From assembly GCA_938020525.1 (NCBI GenBank), contig CALIHW010000025.1, positions 1 to 50,476 on the forward strand: a stretch of DNA of 50,476 bases. Reading direction: 5' to 3'. A model generated the notes under the pieces. That model was not told where the DNA came from. It did not search any database and worked only from the letters and a program-made list of their open reading frames with translations. This document shows positions 1 through 8,705 of this stretch, piece after piece. The first letter of the stretch is position 1. Every line of letters begins with the position of its first letter. This DNA is from an uncultured Granulosicoccaceae bacterium (GTDB taxonomy: Bacteria; Pseudomonadota; Gammaproteobacteria; Granulosicoccales; Granulosicoccaceae). Both the position numbers and the translations under genes were made by a program.

Positions 1-142
1 ATGTCAGCTGCTTTTCGCTACTATCTCGGATCATTGGTGCACGCCTTCTTCCAAGGACTTTCACTTTTCCGTGCACCAGTTTACCTGATTTTCTCCATTT
101 TCCCTTGTTTTATAGGATTAAATGTTATTCAGCAGACTCTAT

Positions 143-1213
143 TTACTTTCCTAAAAAATCATAGAGGTATTTATCAGCGACGATATAACCTATTTTTCGC
201 AATGCGATCTCGTTAAAATGCACTGCTTCCTCGTATTCGGTCAAACTCGGAAATGGATCTGCTGGCGAGTGCTCTGCTCGACTATAGTCAGTTAACTTGT
301 CACCATCGGTTCTCAGCAGTCTTATCGCTTCGTTAGCGTAAGGGAACCAGCCTGTTTCATTTGCAAGGAAGTATCCGTCAGTCGAGAACCATGCTTGACC
401 CCTAAACATAGCAATTAGATCGATTAACTTCGAATAGTATCTATCCACAAACGGATCATTGTCAGCCTCACCTTGCATCCACCATATCATGTCAACCTGA
501 TGCCTTGTGGGTAGCGCATTTATAGCATCGGTAACCGTATTACCTATTTCTGTAAAATGACCTTCCCTGTTCTCACGCCAATGATCAATTTCTTTACCTG
601 ACGCGGCTGTTGTGATCAGACCTACTACCCTGCATTCGTCCAGATCGGCAATAGATCTGCCTATCTGAAAAGCCGGGTGGTTAAAGCTATTACCCCTGCC
701 ACTTGGATATTTTCCGTTGTGCCAGGTTTGATTTGCCGGGTCAGCTACTTCCCATTTGCCCTGCTCAGTCCATACGATCAACCTGTGGTTTACGCGGTCT
801 TCATGAAAATTGACCGGATCATACTGTGTATTTGCACCCGCAGCATTGGACTGACCGGCAGTAAGAATTATATCAGTAACCAGTTCGGTTATATGAAAAT
901 CGCCTGACTGCAGCTTCTGACAGTTATCCAATACCACGGGCTGCGCAGACTCATTGGCCATCGCACCACTTTCAAGCCTGCAAGAGCTACTTCCACTCCA
1001 TCCCCAACCATCACCCAGGGGATCGGTGTCAATGCAAGTAGAGTTTGTTCCATCAAGTGATTGAACAGACACACTCTGCACTTGCGGGAAAAGATCTGCT
1101 TCAGATACAAGCTTTTTTTCAGATCCAGACTTATTACAGGATACGACGGTTAGCGTGAACGGCAATGCACATACAAGCGCTATTTGCAGTTTTCGACCTT
1201 CCATTTTTCGCAT
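143..1213 (-). CDS. Predicted SGNH / sialate O-acetylesterase-like lipoprotein
   Basis: A 356-residue predicted secreted carbohydrate esterase. The N terminus is a lipoprotein signal: a basic start, a hydrophobic stretch, and VVSC with the lipidated Cys at 26. A Cys-bounded loop (about 60-78) contains the acidic, Trp-rich GDGWGW motif. The catalytic region starts with GQSN at 120-123 (Ser122 as nucleophile), then QGEAD at 247-251, and ends with a block carrying HF at 332-333. These are the hallmarks of the SASA/SGNH family, which removes O-acetyl groups from glycans. The position three before His332 is Glu rather than the usual Asp, so the triad may be altered. ATG codons at 1213 and 1204 are both possible starts, and neither has a strong ribosome site. 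Substrate unknown. The nearby GH114 genes suggest an extracellular amino-sugar polymer, but that is inference. Confidence 0.7.
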   Translation of the reverse strand: MRKMEGRKLQIALVCALPFTLTVVSCNKSGSEKKLVSEADLFPQVQSVSVQSLDGTNSTCIDTDPLGDGWGWSGSSSCRLESGAMANESAQPVVLDNCQKLQSGDFHITELVTDIILTAGQSNAAGANTQYDPVNFHEDRVNHRLIVWTEQGKWEVADPANQTWHNGKYPSGRGNSFNHPAFQIGRSIADLDECRVVGLITTAASGKEIDHWRENREGHFTEIGNTVTDAINALPTRHQVDMIWWMQGEADNDPFVDRYYSKLIDLIAMFRGQAWFSTDGYFLANETGWFPYANEAIRLLRTDGDKLTDYSRAEHSPADPFPSLTEYEEAVHFNEIALRKIGYIVADKYLYDFLGK

Positions 1214-1426
1214 TGCTAAAGACCGAAATCCCGGGCACTTGATAGTTCGGCATCATCAAATCCGGTGTGAATTCAGAATGCTCCTCAAGGAGAGAATCAT
1301 TCACGTCAAACTTTGAGTCCAGGGTATCGTCATATTCACGAGAACCTTTAGCAAAAAGCAAGACAACATCACCTACGAGTAGTTCTTTATGCGCTACCTC
1401 ACATTACTCATTAAGTGAACAACTGA
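1214..1426. other. Gap with an orphan minus-strand reading frame
   Basis: This 213-bp gap separates the esterase from nitronate monooxygenase, both on the minus strand. On the minus strand a frame stays open from about 1403 into the esterase gene. It has no ATG, only a TTG at 1361. Its predicted peptide is acidic and of ordinary composition, but I recognise nothing in it. It may be chance or the remains of a small gene. No clear terminator or promoter was identified. Confidence 0.3.
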
Positions 1427-2506
1427 TTAGTGTTTTTCCATTTCCTCGCGCAGTTCTTCCAGCAGTTCTTTCAGCAGTTGGGCAGCTGTGCAGCTTCTGG
1501 CTTTCTGATATTCAGCTCCAGCCCATAGGGACATCAACTCAAAGTCTCCTTTGCTTCCTGCAGCTTTTCGCATAGCACCGGTTAATGAGTTCTGCCAGGG
1601 AAACGGCAAAATCTCCGGACCAATTGACTCAATAAACAGATTACGGATACCGCGCGCCGGCCGACCGGAAAATCCACTAGTGATTTGCGTTTTTCTTTCA
1701 CCCATGGATTTAATAACCGCGCGATAAGTAGCACTACTACCGCATTCATCCACTGTAAGAAACGCGCTACCTAATTGCACTGCATCAGCTCCATTGTCGA
1801 GTGCCATCGCGATATCTGAGCCATTCATGATCCCGCCAGCGGCAATTACCGGGATGGTGCACGACTCGGAAATGGCCTTAACCAGATCGAGAGTAACTAG
1901 CATCTCATCGTCAGCCATCGGGTCGAATATTCCCCGATGACCACCAGCCTCATAACCCTGAGCGACGATAAAATCCGCACCAGCTGCCTGCACTGCAAGT
2001 GCCTCGGCACGGCTCGTCGCCGACATAGCAATGCAAGCTCCTGCGTTTCGAACCAAATCGACGATACTTTCTGCAGGGATTCCTAAATGAAAACTGACCA
2101 AAGACGGCTGGTATACAAGTGCCGCATTTACCTGATCTGTCAACGCAGGCAGTTGCGTGGCATGGGTTAGTACTTCGGCGTCAATTTCCACCCGCTTTGC
2201 CATCGGTTGCAGATTTTTGACTGCATCATCTATGAAAGATGCTTCAGGCTCGGCTACGTCAGGAAAGACAAAGAAGTTCGCATTCCAGCCACAATCTGAT
2301 TGCAGACCACGCGTGGCACAAAGATCGCGAAACTCTCCACACACCGAGCTGATTTGCGCAGCACTGGAATAGGCAAAACCAAAGGACCCCAGCGCGCCAG
2401 CAGCGGTTACAGCAGCTACCAGTTCCGGTGTGGTAGGCCCACCCGCCATCGGCGCTTGCACAATACCGCACCGTAGTCTTAATTTAGTTTGTAGCTTCGA
2501 TTTCAC
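1427..2506 (-). CDS. Nitronate monooxygenase family flavoprotein
   Basis: A 359-residue TIM-barrel flavoprotein of the nitronate monooxygenase / 2-nitropropane dioxygenase family, expected to bind FMN and oxidise alkyl nitronates to carbonyl compounds and nitrite. The N terminus has the family motif QAPMAGGPT (about 17-25). The middle has GYEAGGHRG, and the phosphate-binding region reads AAGGIMNGSDIAMAL followed by GADAVQLGSAFL. Length is normal. The open frame starts at a GTG at 2506 with only a moderate upstream purine run. It is monocistronic by position and divergent from the dksA-like gene. Some relatives are enoyl reductases or act on other substrates, so the exact reaction is not fixed by sequence. 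Confidence 0.85.
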   Translation of the reverse strand: MKSKLQTKLRLRCGIVQAPMAGGPTTPELVAAVTAAGALGSFGFAYSSAAQISSVCGEFRDLCATRGLQSDCGWNANFFVFPDVAEPEASFIDDAVKNLQPMAKRVEIDAEVLTHATQLPALTDQVNAALVYQPSLVSFHLGIPAESIVDLVRNAGACIAMSATSRAEALAVQAAGADFIVAQGYEAGGHRGIFDPMADDEMLVTLDLVKAISESCTIPVIAAGGIMNGSDIAMALDNGADAVQLGSAFLTVDECGSSATYRAVIKSMGERKTQITSGFSGRPARGIRNLFIESIGPEILPFPWQNSLTGAMRKAAGSKGDFELMSLWAGAEYQKARSCTAAQLLKELLEELREEMEKH

Positions 2507-2814
2507 TGAATTCTGGCCCTGATTTTGGTGATCAATTAGACGCCGGCCCAGTGTAATACCGACTGCCGCAACTTTCAGCCAATTGATCAGCAGCTAAACC
2601 GGGAATTGGGCGCGAATCATGCTCCCTATCAACCTCGCAAACGGACTGCGACCGGATTTCCGGATCGGCCGAATCCACGGCCATTGGAGCAACAGGAACG
2701 AACTCAGGACAGCATCCAGTATTGACCCCCAACACTGGTAGCAACCTGACAATCAAAATTTAAACCGATATCGACGCTTACAGCGTTGATCGTAACGGCA
2801 TTACAGAGTTTGAT
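2507..2814. other. Divergent intergenic region, no gene seen
   Basis: These 308 bp separate the minus-strand nitronate monooxygenase from the plus-strand dksA-like gene and should carry both promoters. Open frames here are short and not protein-like. The dksA frame continues open upstream only to a TAA at 2761. I could not single out a convincing promoter or operator. Confidence 0.4.
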
Positions 2815-3225
2815 ATGTTGACGGAAGAAGAGATACTCGTAGCGGCAGAAGACGACTACATGAATGACGAGCAACTGACGTTTTTCAAGCAACGGTTACT
2901 TGAAATGCGACAGTCGCTTATCGATGCTGGTGAAAACGAACAGATCGGTTCTCTTGACACAGAGCGAGCCGCAGATGAATCAGATCGCGCTACTCAGGAA
3001 GAGCAATACTGGATTCAGGTTCACATGAAGGAGCGTGAGAGTAATTTGATACGCGATATCGACAAAGCCTTACATAGAATCCGCATCGGAGAATACGGTT
3101 TTTGTGAAGATACGGGTGAAGAAATCGGTATCAAACGACTGCTAATTCGACCAACGTCGCTCTACACAGCGGAAACCCAGGCACGGCGAGAGCTACAAAC
3201 ACGTCAATACGCGCCAGCAGCCTAG
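2815..3225 (+). CDS. dksA: DksA-family RNA polymerase-binding protein, zinc finger degenerate
   Basis: A 136-residue DksA/TraR-family protein. DksA enters the RNA polymerase secondary channel and, with ppGpp, adjusts initiation at stringent-response promoters. The N terminus matches the family pattern (LTEEEIL, then DDYMNDEQL). The coiled-coil tip carries ADESDRAT with Asp54 and Asp57 at the places of the two essential tip acidic residues of E. coli DksA. The C-terminal finger is changed: instead of two CxxC pairs it has CEDT (Cys97, Thr100) and then TAET (Thr118, Thr121), so only one of four zinc ligands remains. That resembles the zinc-independent DksA type known from Pseudomonas and alphaproteobacteria. 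ATG at 2815 fits the family start. A second, C4-type dksA may exist elsewhere in the genome. Confidence 0.88.
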   Translation: MLTEEEILVAAEDDYMNDEQLTFFKQRLLEMRQSLIDAGENEQIGSLDTERAADESDRATQEEQYWIQVHMKERESNLIRDIDKALHRIRIGEYGFCEDTGEEIGIKRLLIRPTSLYTAETQARRELQTRQYAPAA

Positions 3226-3295
3226 ATATAGCAGGCCATATATACAGAGCCAAATATCACACGCCCAAAGATACCAGTGGAAGATTACGTACCTA

Positions 3296-4231
3296 CTACC
3301 AACAACTTCTAAATACTCCGGGTGCGCCCAATCCGGTATCACGATAAATGGCACTGAAACCAAACTTCCTTGCCTGATCGCAGGCAAGGCTAAAGTCAGA
3401 CAGATGCTCTACGTACTCTGCCATTAGCACCGGTTTGTTATGTTTAACGAATACCGCGGCCTCTGCACACCAGTGATCCACCACGCAATTTTCAGTAATC
3501 ATCCAGTCCACCTGATTAACCACCTTCGCTGCGATAGATTCAGCATTTTTCAATCCAAACGCCAGTCCCCGCTTATGAGATTCCGCAGCCAGCCATAACA
3601 CATAATCCAAACTGTGCTGCTGAGTAATACCGAAGCTTGTACCTTTTCGAATAGCGCCATCGTTGTCAGCAATATGTTGACTAAACGCATCGACATTGTC
3701 ACCTTCGATACCATCAAATCCTTTTGCCGAACAACGATCAAGCCGCGACCTCATCACATTGGCAAACTTCAGGTAGTTGGATAAATCAAGCCAGCGCTCG
3801 TCCTCATAACCCGGGTACGGCTCACCTATTACTTGTGTTGGAAAGTTTTTGGCATCGGCGCGGAAATCTTCTACTGTGCCCACGCTGAAGTAACAGATCA
3901 GTTTGACACCTCGTGCTTTGAGTCTATCGATCACATACTGCGGCGTATCAATATCGATATTATAAATATCTACATTATGAGAGGTGTCAATTTCATCCTG
4001 TAACTGCCAGTACCAGCTGAGCTGCTGATCGGATTTTGGCTTCCACCAACCATCACCTGAGGCTGCCGCAAATTTTGGCGTTACTTGCGTTGGGGGTAAG
4101 TTCAGGGAACAAGCGCAAAGCACTGCTGCACAGAGCAGAACCACGATGTATATTTTTGCTGTTAGCAAATATTTTACACAGCCAAAATAGCGCACGATTT
4201 TACCGAAATCGACAACAGGCTTTATTCGCAA
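3296..4231 (-). CDS. GH114 family lipoprotein (third of three)
   Basis: A 311-residue protein with a GH114 (endo-alpha-1,4-polygalactosaminidase-like) TIM barrel, last of three tandem copies. Barrel motifs include KLICYFSVGTVEDFR, then GFDGIEGDNVDAF with Asp173 and Asp178-Asn179 in the family's conserved acidic strand, LKNAES, and MAEY near the end. The N terminus has a hydrophobic stretch ending in LCAC (Cys41), consistent with a lipoprotein, but about 25 residues precede it. A TTG at about residue 22 would give a more typical signal. The start at 4231 overlaps the end of the upstream gene by 10 bp, implying translational coupling. The mature part closely resembles its upstream neighbour (shared WQLQDEIDT and YNIDID motifs), consistent with tandem duplication. 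Confidence 0.85.
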   Translation of the reverse strand: MRIKPVVDFGKIVRYFGCVKYLLTAKIYIVVLLCAAVLCACSLNLPPTQVTPKFAAASGDGWWKPKSDQQLSWYWQLQDEIDTSHNVDIYNIDIDTPQYVIDRLKARGVKLICYFSVGTVEDFRADAKNFPTQVIGEPYPGYEDERWLDLSNYLKFANVMRSRLDRCSAKGFDGIEGDNVDAFSQHIADNDGAIRKGTSFGITQQHSLDYVLWLAAESHKRGLAFGLKNAESIAAKVVNQVDWMITENCVVDHWCAEAAVFVKHNKPVLMAEYVEHLSDFSLACDQARKFGFSAIYRDTGLGAPGVFRSCW

Positions 4232-5223
4232 GCAAGATAGAGTCGGGTTGATAAAGATGAGTCACGCCAGATAGCAGAATAACCAAGTGACTTGGCTAAC
4301 TCACAGGCCGGTGTAAAGTCTGGAACAAGATCATCGTATTCCGCCATGAAGACGGGTTTATCGGCGTCGATAAAAGCCGTTGCTGCCATACACCAGGAAT
4401 CATAATAACAATCTTCTACCAGCATCCAGTCAACTTCATCTACAACATCTGATACCATTTCTTCAGCATTCTTAAGGCCAATTCCAAGGCCACGCTTGTG
4501 AGCCTCTTCCGCAAGCCACAACACGTAAGCGGTACTTTCATCGAGAGACATTTTGAAGTTGGTACCAATGTTTATCACATTACCCAGCTCGTCTTTTGTC
4601 TCATAATTATGTGCGTCAACATTGTCTATCTCAACCGCGTCAAAACCTTTTGATTTACACTTATCCAGTCGCGCACGCATTATCGGAGCCAGCGCATCAA
4701 TATCTGCGTAGTCGACCCAACGCTCATCAATCAGATCATCGTATTGTTCACCAATAATTCTTTGCGGAAAGAGTTCAGCATCCTCACGGAAGTCCTCAAC
4801 CGTACCTGCGCTAAAATAGCAAATTAGCTTAATACCACGAGCACGAAGCTCATCAATTTTATCCTGTGGTACTTCTATATCGATGTTATACACCTGCACA
4901 GGAAGCGTGGTGTCAATTTCATCCTGTAACTGCCATTGCCACTTAAGATTTTCAGAGGCCTTCGGTTGCCACCAACTGACGGCGGCGGCACCTTCAGTCG
5001 AAACTAGATCAGTAGTTAGAGGCTCCTGCGGTTCTTCCACAGTTGATTCTGTAGTAACCTCACTTGGAACAACTTCAGGGTTAGCTTGTGCTACTGGCTC
5101 AATCGCACTTTTTAACGCTAAACTATCACTAGATGTAAGCTCTAATTTATCAGAGCCGCCACAGCCTATGATCGCTAGACATGCCCAGAGTATTGCTGGT
5201 ATCCGCCAATCAGCATATTTCAT
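4222..5223 (-). CDS. GH114 family lipoprotein (second of three)
   Basis: A 333-residue predicted lipoprotein with a GH114 barrel, expected to act on alpha-1,4-linked galactosamine-type polymer outside the cytoplasm. I chose the ATG at 5223 because it gives a compact signal peptide ending in AIIGC (Cys21). The open frame extends to 5334 without a signal-like start and would overlap the gene before it. A Glu/Thr/Val-rich linker (about 24-80) precedes the domain. Motifs are WQWQLQDEIDT, KLICYFSAGTVEDFR and FDAVEIDNVDAH with Asp195 and Asp200-Asn201, then GLKNAEE and MAEYDD. It lies 26 bp after the first GH114 gene and overlaps the third, so the three form an operon. Specificity is inferred from family only. 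Confidence 0.87.
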   Translation of the reverse strand: MKYADWRIPAILWACLAIIGCGGSDKLELTSSDSLALKSAIEPVAQANPEVVPSEVTTESTVEEPQEPLTTDLVSTEGAAAVSWWQPKASENLKWQWQLQDEIDTTLPVQVYNIDIEVPQDKIDELRARGIKLICYFSAGTVEDFREDAELFPQRIIGEQYDDLIDERWVDYADIDALAPIMRARLDKCKSKGFDAVEIDNVDAHNYETKDELGNVINIGTNFKMSLDESTAYVLWLAEEAHKRGLGIGLKNAEEMVSDVVDEVDWMLVEDCYYDSWCMAATAFIDADKPVFMAEYDDLVPDFTPACELAKSLGYSAIWRDSSLSTRLYLACE

Positions 5224-5249
5224 GTAATTACTCACGTTACTAATTGCAC

Positions 5250-6185
5250 TTATCGACAGCTTAAACGAAACGATCCATCCAGCTTTAGCGGTAATAATAG
5301 TGTCTGGAATCCGAACGCTCTTGATCTGGCACAAAGCTCTTCACGCGCTACCGGATCATTAATATGCTCTAGAGTATACTCGGCGTTGAACACAGGCTTA
5401 CCTGCACTTATTATCGGTAAATACCCTTCGCACTCATCATACTGAAAGCACTCTTCATTTATCAGCAAATCAAAGTAGTCAACAACATCCGGTACCAACT
5501 CGACATTATTCTTTAAAGCAACCGCTAATCCGCGTTTATGCGCCTCATTGGCAAGTATCCTGACGTATACCAGCGCATCCTGCTGAGTAATATCAAAACC
5601 AGTCTCGTTTACAAAAGCATCCACATTATCGAGTTCAACACCATCACAACCAATCGCCACGGCCATATCCATTCGATTAACCATCAGCTTTACAATCTCC
5701 GGATCATTGATGTTAAGCCAGTTCTCATCATCAAAACCAATGTACGGATTGCCAAGTTCGAACGAATCGAACAGCTCTATATCAGGACGCCATGGCTCAT
5801 AAGTACCTGCAGAGAAATAACAGATGACCCGCCGTCCAAGTGCATGCAATGGTTCAACTGACTTATCTGTTAGTTGAGCGAACATATCGACAACGTATAC
5901 ATCCGCCTCCGGCTCTAAGTTTAGCTCACCGTTCAACTGCCAGTTCCACGTGGTGTTGACTGTAAGACGCGGCCAATCACCATCGGTTATCGGAATCAGT
6001 CCATCGTCCAAAATCAATTTATCAGTAGTGTCTGCCTTCAGGAAAGCGGAGATAGGTTCGAGGTCATCCGCCAATAGAGCAGCGCCCTCGATAACATCTG
6101 TATCAAGGCTATCCGATTCACATGCTGCTAAAGCAACCGATACGACAAATGCAATACATAGTTTTGAGATTCTGCACATCTTCAT
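5250..6185 (-). CDS. GH114 family lipoprotein (first of three)
   Basis: A 311-residue predicted lipoprotein and promoter-proximal member of the three-gene GH114 operon. The signal ends in LAAC (Cys22). The mature protein has an acidic linker, then the barrel: NWQLNGEL, RRVICYFSAGTYEPWRPD, GCDGVELDNVDAF (Asp181, Asp186-Asn187), AVALKNN, and FNAEY. It is clearly more divergent than the other two copies, which are closer to each other, so the simplest history is an older split followed by a recent duplication. GH114 enzymes and the related PelA hydrolase domain cleave partly deacetylated galactosamine polymers. Here this could serve biofilm matrix remodelling or feeding; the sequence does not decide. 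Confidence 0.83.
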   Translation of the reverse strand: MKMCRISKLCIAFVVSVALAACESDSLDTDVIEGAALLADDLEPISAFLKADTTDKLILDDGLIPITDGDWPRLTVNTTWNWQLNGELNLEPEADVYVVDMFAQLTDKSVEPLHALGRRVICYFSAGTYEPWRPDIELFDSFELGNPYIGFDDENWLNINDPEIVKLMVNRMDMAVAIGCDGVELDNVDAFVNETGFDITQQDALVYVRILANEAHKRGLAVALKNNVELVPDVVDYFDLLINEECFQYDECEGYLPIISAGKPVFNAEYTLEHINDPVAREELCARSRAFGFQTLLLPLKLDGSFRLSCR

Positions 6186-6781
6186 ACTGATCGACTAACT
6201 CATTAAATTAAAAAAAATCAGCGACTTGCAATATCAGAGATTGCACCGCTCAAATATGCGAGAACACAATACGCAATGTCACCTGACTACAACGGCAACG
6301 TAGCGGCTGAAGACAGAATTACTTGAGAGCAGAGACAATAGATGACGACAACGGAGCGATGACCGAGCGTGATGAATAGGGACAGAATTCACGTCAGAAA
6401 TCTCAGCTAGTGAGTTGTGCGGGAAGTTCGGTAACAAACTTTTCACAGCCACAGTCGGCTGAGCTTGCGCGAAAAAATGCAGGCATAGCAGGGCCTACGT
6501 CGAGCCAAGTTATTATTAACAATGGTTAACGCAGCTATGGCGGCTGTGGCTTCGAGGCGTGTTATCGAACTTTCTGCACAGCCCACTAGTGAGAGTCCTC
6601 GATGGAAATTACTCATCGAGAACACCACTATCCGCGTCAGGTATCAGGTAAAAGAATCAGATATATTAGTTGCAAGCAGCTACCCTGTCTTCAACCAATC
6701 AGTGTATTTTGGTCCGGGGTCTTTCAGCCAAGGTCGTGGCAGCCAGGGTCAGGACACCCACACGTTACAACATCGCAGCAG
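6186..6781. other. Intergenic region, no convincing gene
   Basis: This 596-bp stretch lies between the minus-strand GH114 operon and the M42 peptidase. A plus-strand frame from 6522 runs to 6857, into the peptidase gene in the opposite direction, and a 61-codon minus-strand frame sits at 6443-6628. Neither resembles a known protein. The 9-mer GACAGAATT occurs twice (6312-6320 and 6381-6389), 69 bp apart. I see nothing else I can name. The promoter of the GH114 operon should lie just right of 6185. Confidence 0.35.
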
Positions 6782-8032
6782 CTACTTAACACTACGCGAT
6801 TTCGCCGCTTTGGCTTTTTTGTGCTTAAGTGGTGTGGCTTTGTCGAGGCGCGGATGACTGGTTTTGAATTCCTTCTGCAGATCCTTGGATTGTTCCATAC
6901 CTCTGATGGATTCAAATATTACATGTATCGCCGCAAGCACGTCACTGGTGTTTCCGCTCTCCGAAATCGTATGCATGTTTCTAATCGGAAACCCAATGGA
7001 GGTTGCAGCGCAATCTACACTTGCCAACACACCCGCCATACCATCGGTTCCTGTATCGTTGCCACAAACGTCCAGCTGCATCGGAATTTTATGTTTTAAC
7101 GCAGCTTTCTTGATGTGCTGATTAAGATGCTCCGTGACTATCGCACCAGTCGAAAGCGTAAAGCCTTTACCCATTTCAAGCGGTGACATATTCCTATCCC
7201 CAATATTTGGGGCAGCAACGTAGTCATGATTAACATCAACAGCAATGATTGCATCCGGTTTTAACTCACCTGCCATAACGCGACTACCGAATCGACCGAT
7301 CTCTTCGTGTGACGCAAATGCGAACTGACAACGGACTTTCTTCATCGCACTCACACCTGCCACCAGCTTGGCAACTTCCGCCGCTACAAAACAACCCAGG
7401 CCGTTGTCAAGATAAGCTCCGTAGAAAGTATCGGGGCTGAATGATCTCTTAATCGGCCGGTCGAGCAGCAATGTATCACCTGGGCGAATACCTAGTGCTT
7501 GAATCTGTCCGGCTTTATCTTCCCCGTGAATCTGCAATTCAAGATAGAGCTGTTTGGCTTTGATGCCTCTATCACCCGTGCGCTGAGCCGGTTCGGAAAA
7601 GTGAATGGCACCTAATGCCTCAACAGTGCCACCTCTTATCTCTCTAAAACTTCCTGGTTTCTGCGGATCATCACTATAAAGTACAACTTCATGGCCAATT
7701 AAGGTGCATGGAAGAAAAGCATCGCTGTTAATATAAATCTTGCCATCGGGTGCGATCTTTCTCACCTGCATGCGAATTTTGTCCGCATGACCGATGATCA
7801 TCACCGTGAACATATCGTCCTTACCTGGATGTGTATCCCACACAACACCAGCATTACCCTGAAAGCGATGCAGATCCCAGCTCCTGGGTGCAAACTTGCG
7901 CATGTAAGGGTTAATCACACCTTCGGTCATGGCGCTTTCAAGTCCTACCGGACTCGGTGCCGCGATGATGTCCCGCATCACTTTGAACTGCGATTCTGGC
8001 ATGGGTTTTGTCCAGGGGATCGATTTACTCAT
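6782..8032 (-). CDS. M42 family metallopeptidase (aminopeptidase/endoglucanase-like)
   Basis: A 416-residue cytosolic M42-family (co-catalytic dimetal) aminopeptidase. Metal-binding motifs appear in order: GHAD at 81-84 (His82, Asp84), YLDNGLGC with bridging Asp209, SHEEIG with Glu243-Glu244, VDVNHD with Asp266, and RNMHTISE with His354. The residue after the first HxD is Lys, where many relatives have Glu. The last 35 residues form a Lys/Ala/Ser-rich tail beyond the usual end. Members are often annotated as endoglucanase for historical reasons, but the dimetal site argues for peptide substrates. No signal peptide is visible. It stands alone on the minus strand. Confidence 0.85.
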   Translation of the reverse strand: MSKSIPWTKPMPESQFKVMRDIIAAPSPVGLESAMTEGVINPYMRKFAPRSWDLHRFQGNAGVVWDTHPGKDDMFTVMIIGHADKIRMQVRKIAPDGKIYINSDAFLPCTLIGHEVVLYSDDPQKPGSFREIRGGTVEALGAIHFSEPAQRTGDRGIKAKQLYLELQIHGEDKAGQIQALGIRPGDTLLLDRPIKRSFSPDTFYGAYLDNGLGCFVAAEVAKLVAGVSAMKKVRCQFAFASHEEIGRFGSRVMAGELKPDAIIAVDVNHDYVAAPNIGDRNMSPLEMGKGFTLSTGAIVTEHLNQHIKKAALKHKIPMQLDVCGNDTGTDGMAGVLASVDCAATSIGFPIRNMHTISESGNTSDVLAAIHVIFESIRGMEQSKDLQKEFKTSHPRLDKATPLKHKKAKAAKSRSVK

Positions 8033-8180
8033 TCACTCTTTTCCAGAAGTTGTAGTACAAGTTTAGACATTGAAAGTATTAATCAGTTTCTTTGTAAAAT
8101 GTAGCTTTTAAGTATAGACCGGAGAACAGATTAAGTCTCATTCATAAGCGGTTCGCGTCCTCAGGAACAATCAGCATCAC

Positions 8181-8693
8181 TTATGACAAGGCTTGGCGCA
8201 ACTGTTCTATCCTTTTTCGGTTCGCACCAAAATCACTGTGGCCAACACGGGAAGACGATCTGACGTTGAGATTTCCACCGTCAACCTGAACCAGCAGGTC
8301 ATCAACAAATCTAAAAAATCCACTGCTAAAAATGGCCTGAATCGTAACACCATCGTGGGTTATGATTTTCCCTCCGATGGATTCGATAGCGGCGGTGACA
8401 TCCGCCACATCGTGATCCCCTAACACTATCGGCTCAATGTAATGCTCGTCCAGCGGATCCTGCAGACTGCAGACGCAATTCGGCTTCTCTCCGCATACCG
8501 GGATCACACCTACAGACCACACCAAAGGTGCCTGTTTGCCGGAGCGAACCGCCTGGTAATAAAAGAATCCACACAACAAACACACCAGCGCTATTAAAAA
8601 TATAACTATTTTCAACTTCAGATATTCCCTATAAAAATACAAAAGCCCGATACCTTCGCGCACATTTCCGTTGTATTCTGTCACAAACATCAT
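8181..8693 (-). CDS. DUF1499 family membrane-anchored protein
   Basis: A 170-residue protein of the DUF1499 family, whose function is unknown. One transmembrane segment (about 29-46) precedes the domain. Family landmarks are KPNCVCS (about 70-76) and the C-terminal block with [19 protein letters not shown]. The longest frame begins at ATG 8693, only 12 bp from the nitrile hydratase start on the other strand, leaving no room for promoters. A TTG at 8615 after an AGGGA sequence, just before the membrane segment, is a reasonable alternative and would free about 90 bp. The nitrile hydratase operon runs divergently from it; a functional link is not evident. Confidence 0.75.
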   Translation of the reverse strand: MMFVTEYNGNVREGIGLLYFYREYLKLKIVIFLIALVCLLCGFFYYQAVRSGKQAPLVWSVGVIPVCGEKPNCVCSLQDPLDEHYIEPIVLGDHDVADVTAAIESIGGKIITHDGVTIQAIFSSGFFRFVDDLLVQVDGGNLNVRSSSRVGHSDFGANRKRIEQLRQALS

Positions 8694-8705
8694 CGGGAGC
8701 TTTCT

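Noticed and set aside
1..216. 71-codon plus-strand frame at the left edge
   Set aside because: It overlaps the 3' end of the well-supported esterase gene on the other strand and has no recognisable content.
6522..6857. 111-codon plus-strand frame
   Set aside because: Runs antisense into the M42 peptidase gene and is low-quality in composition.
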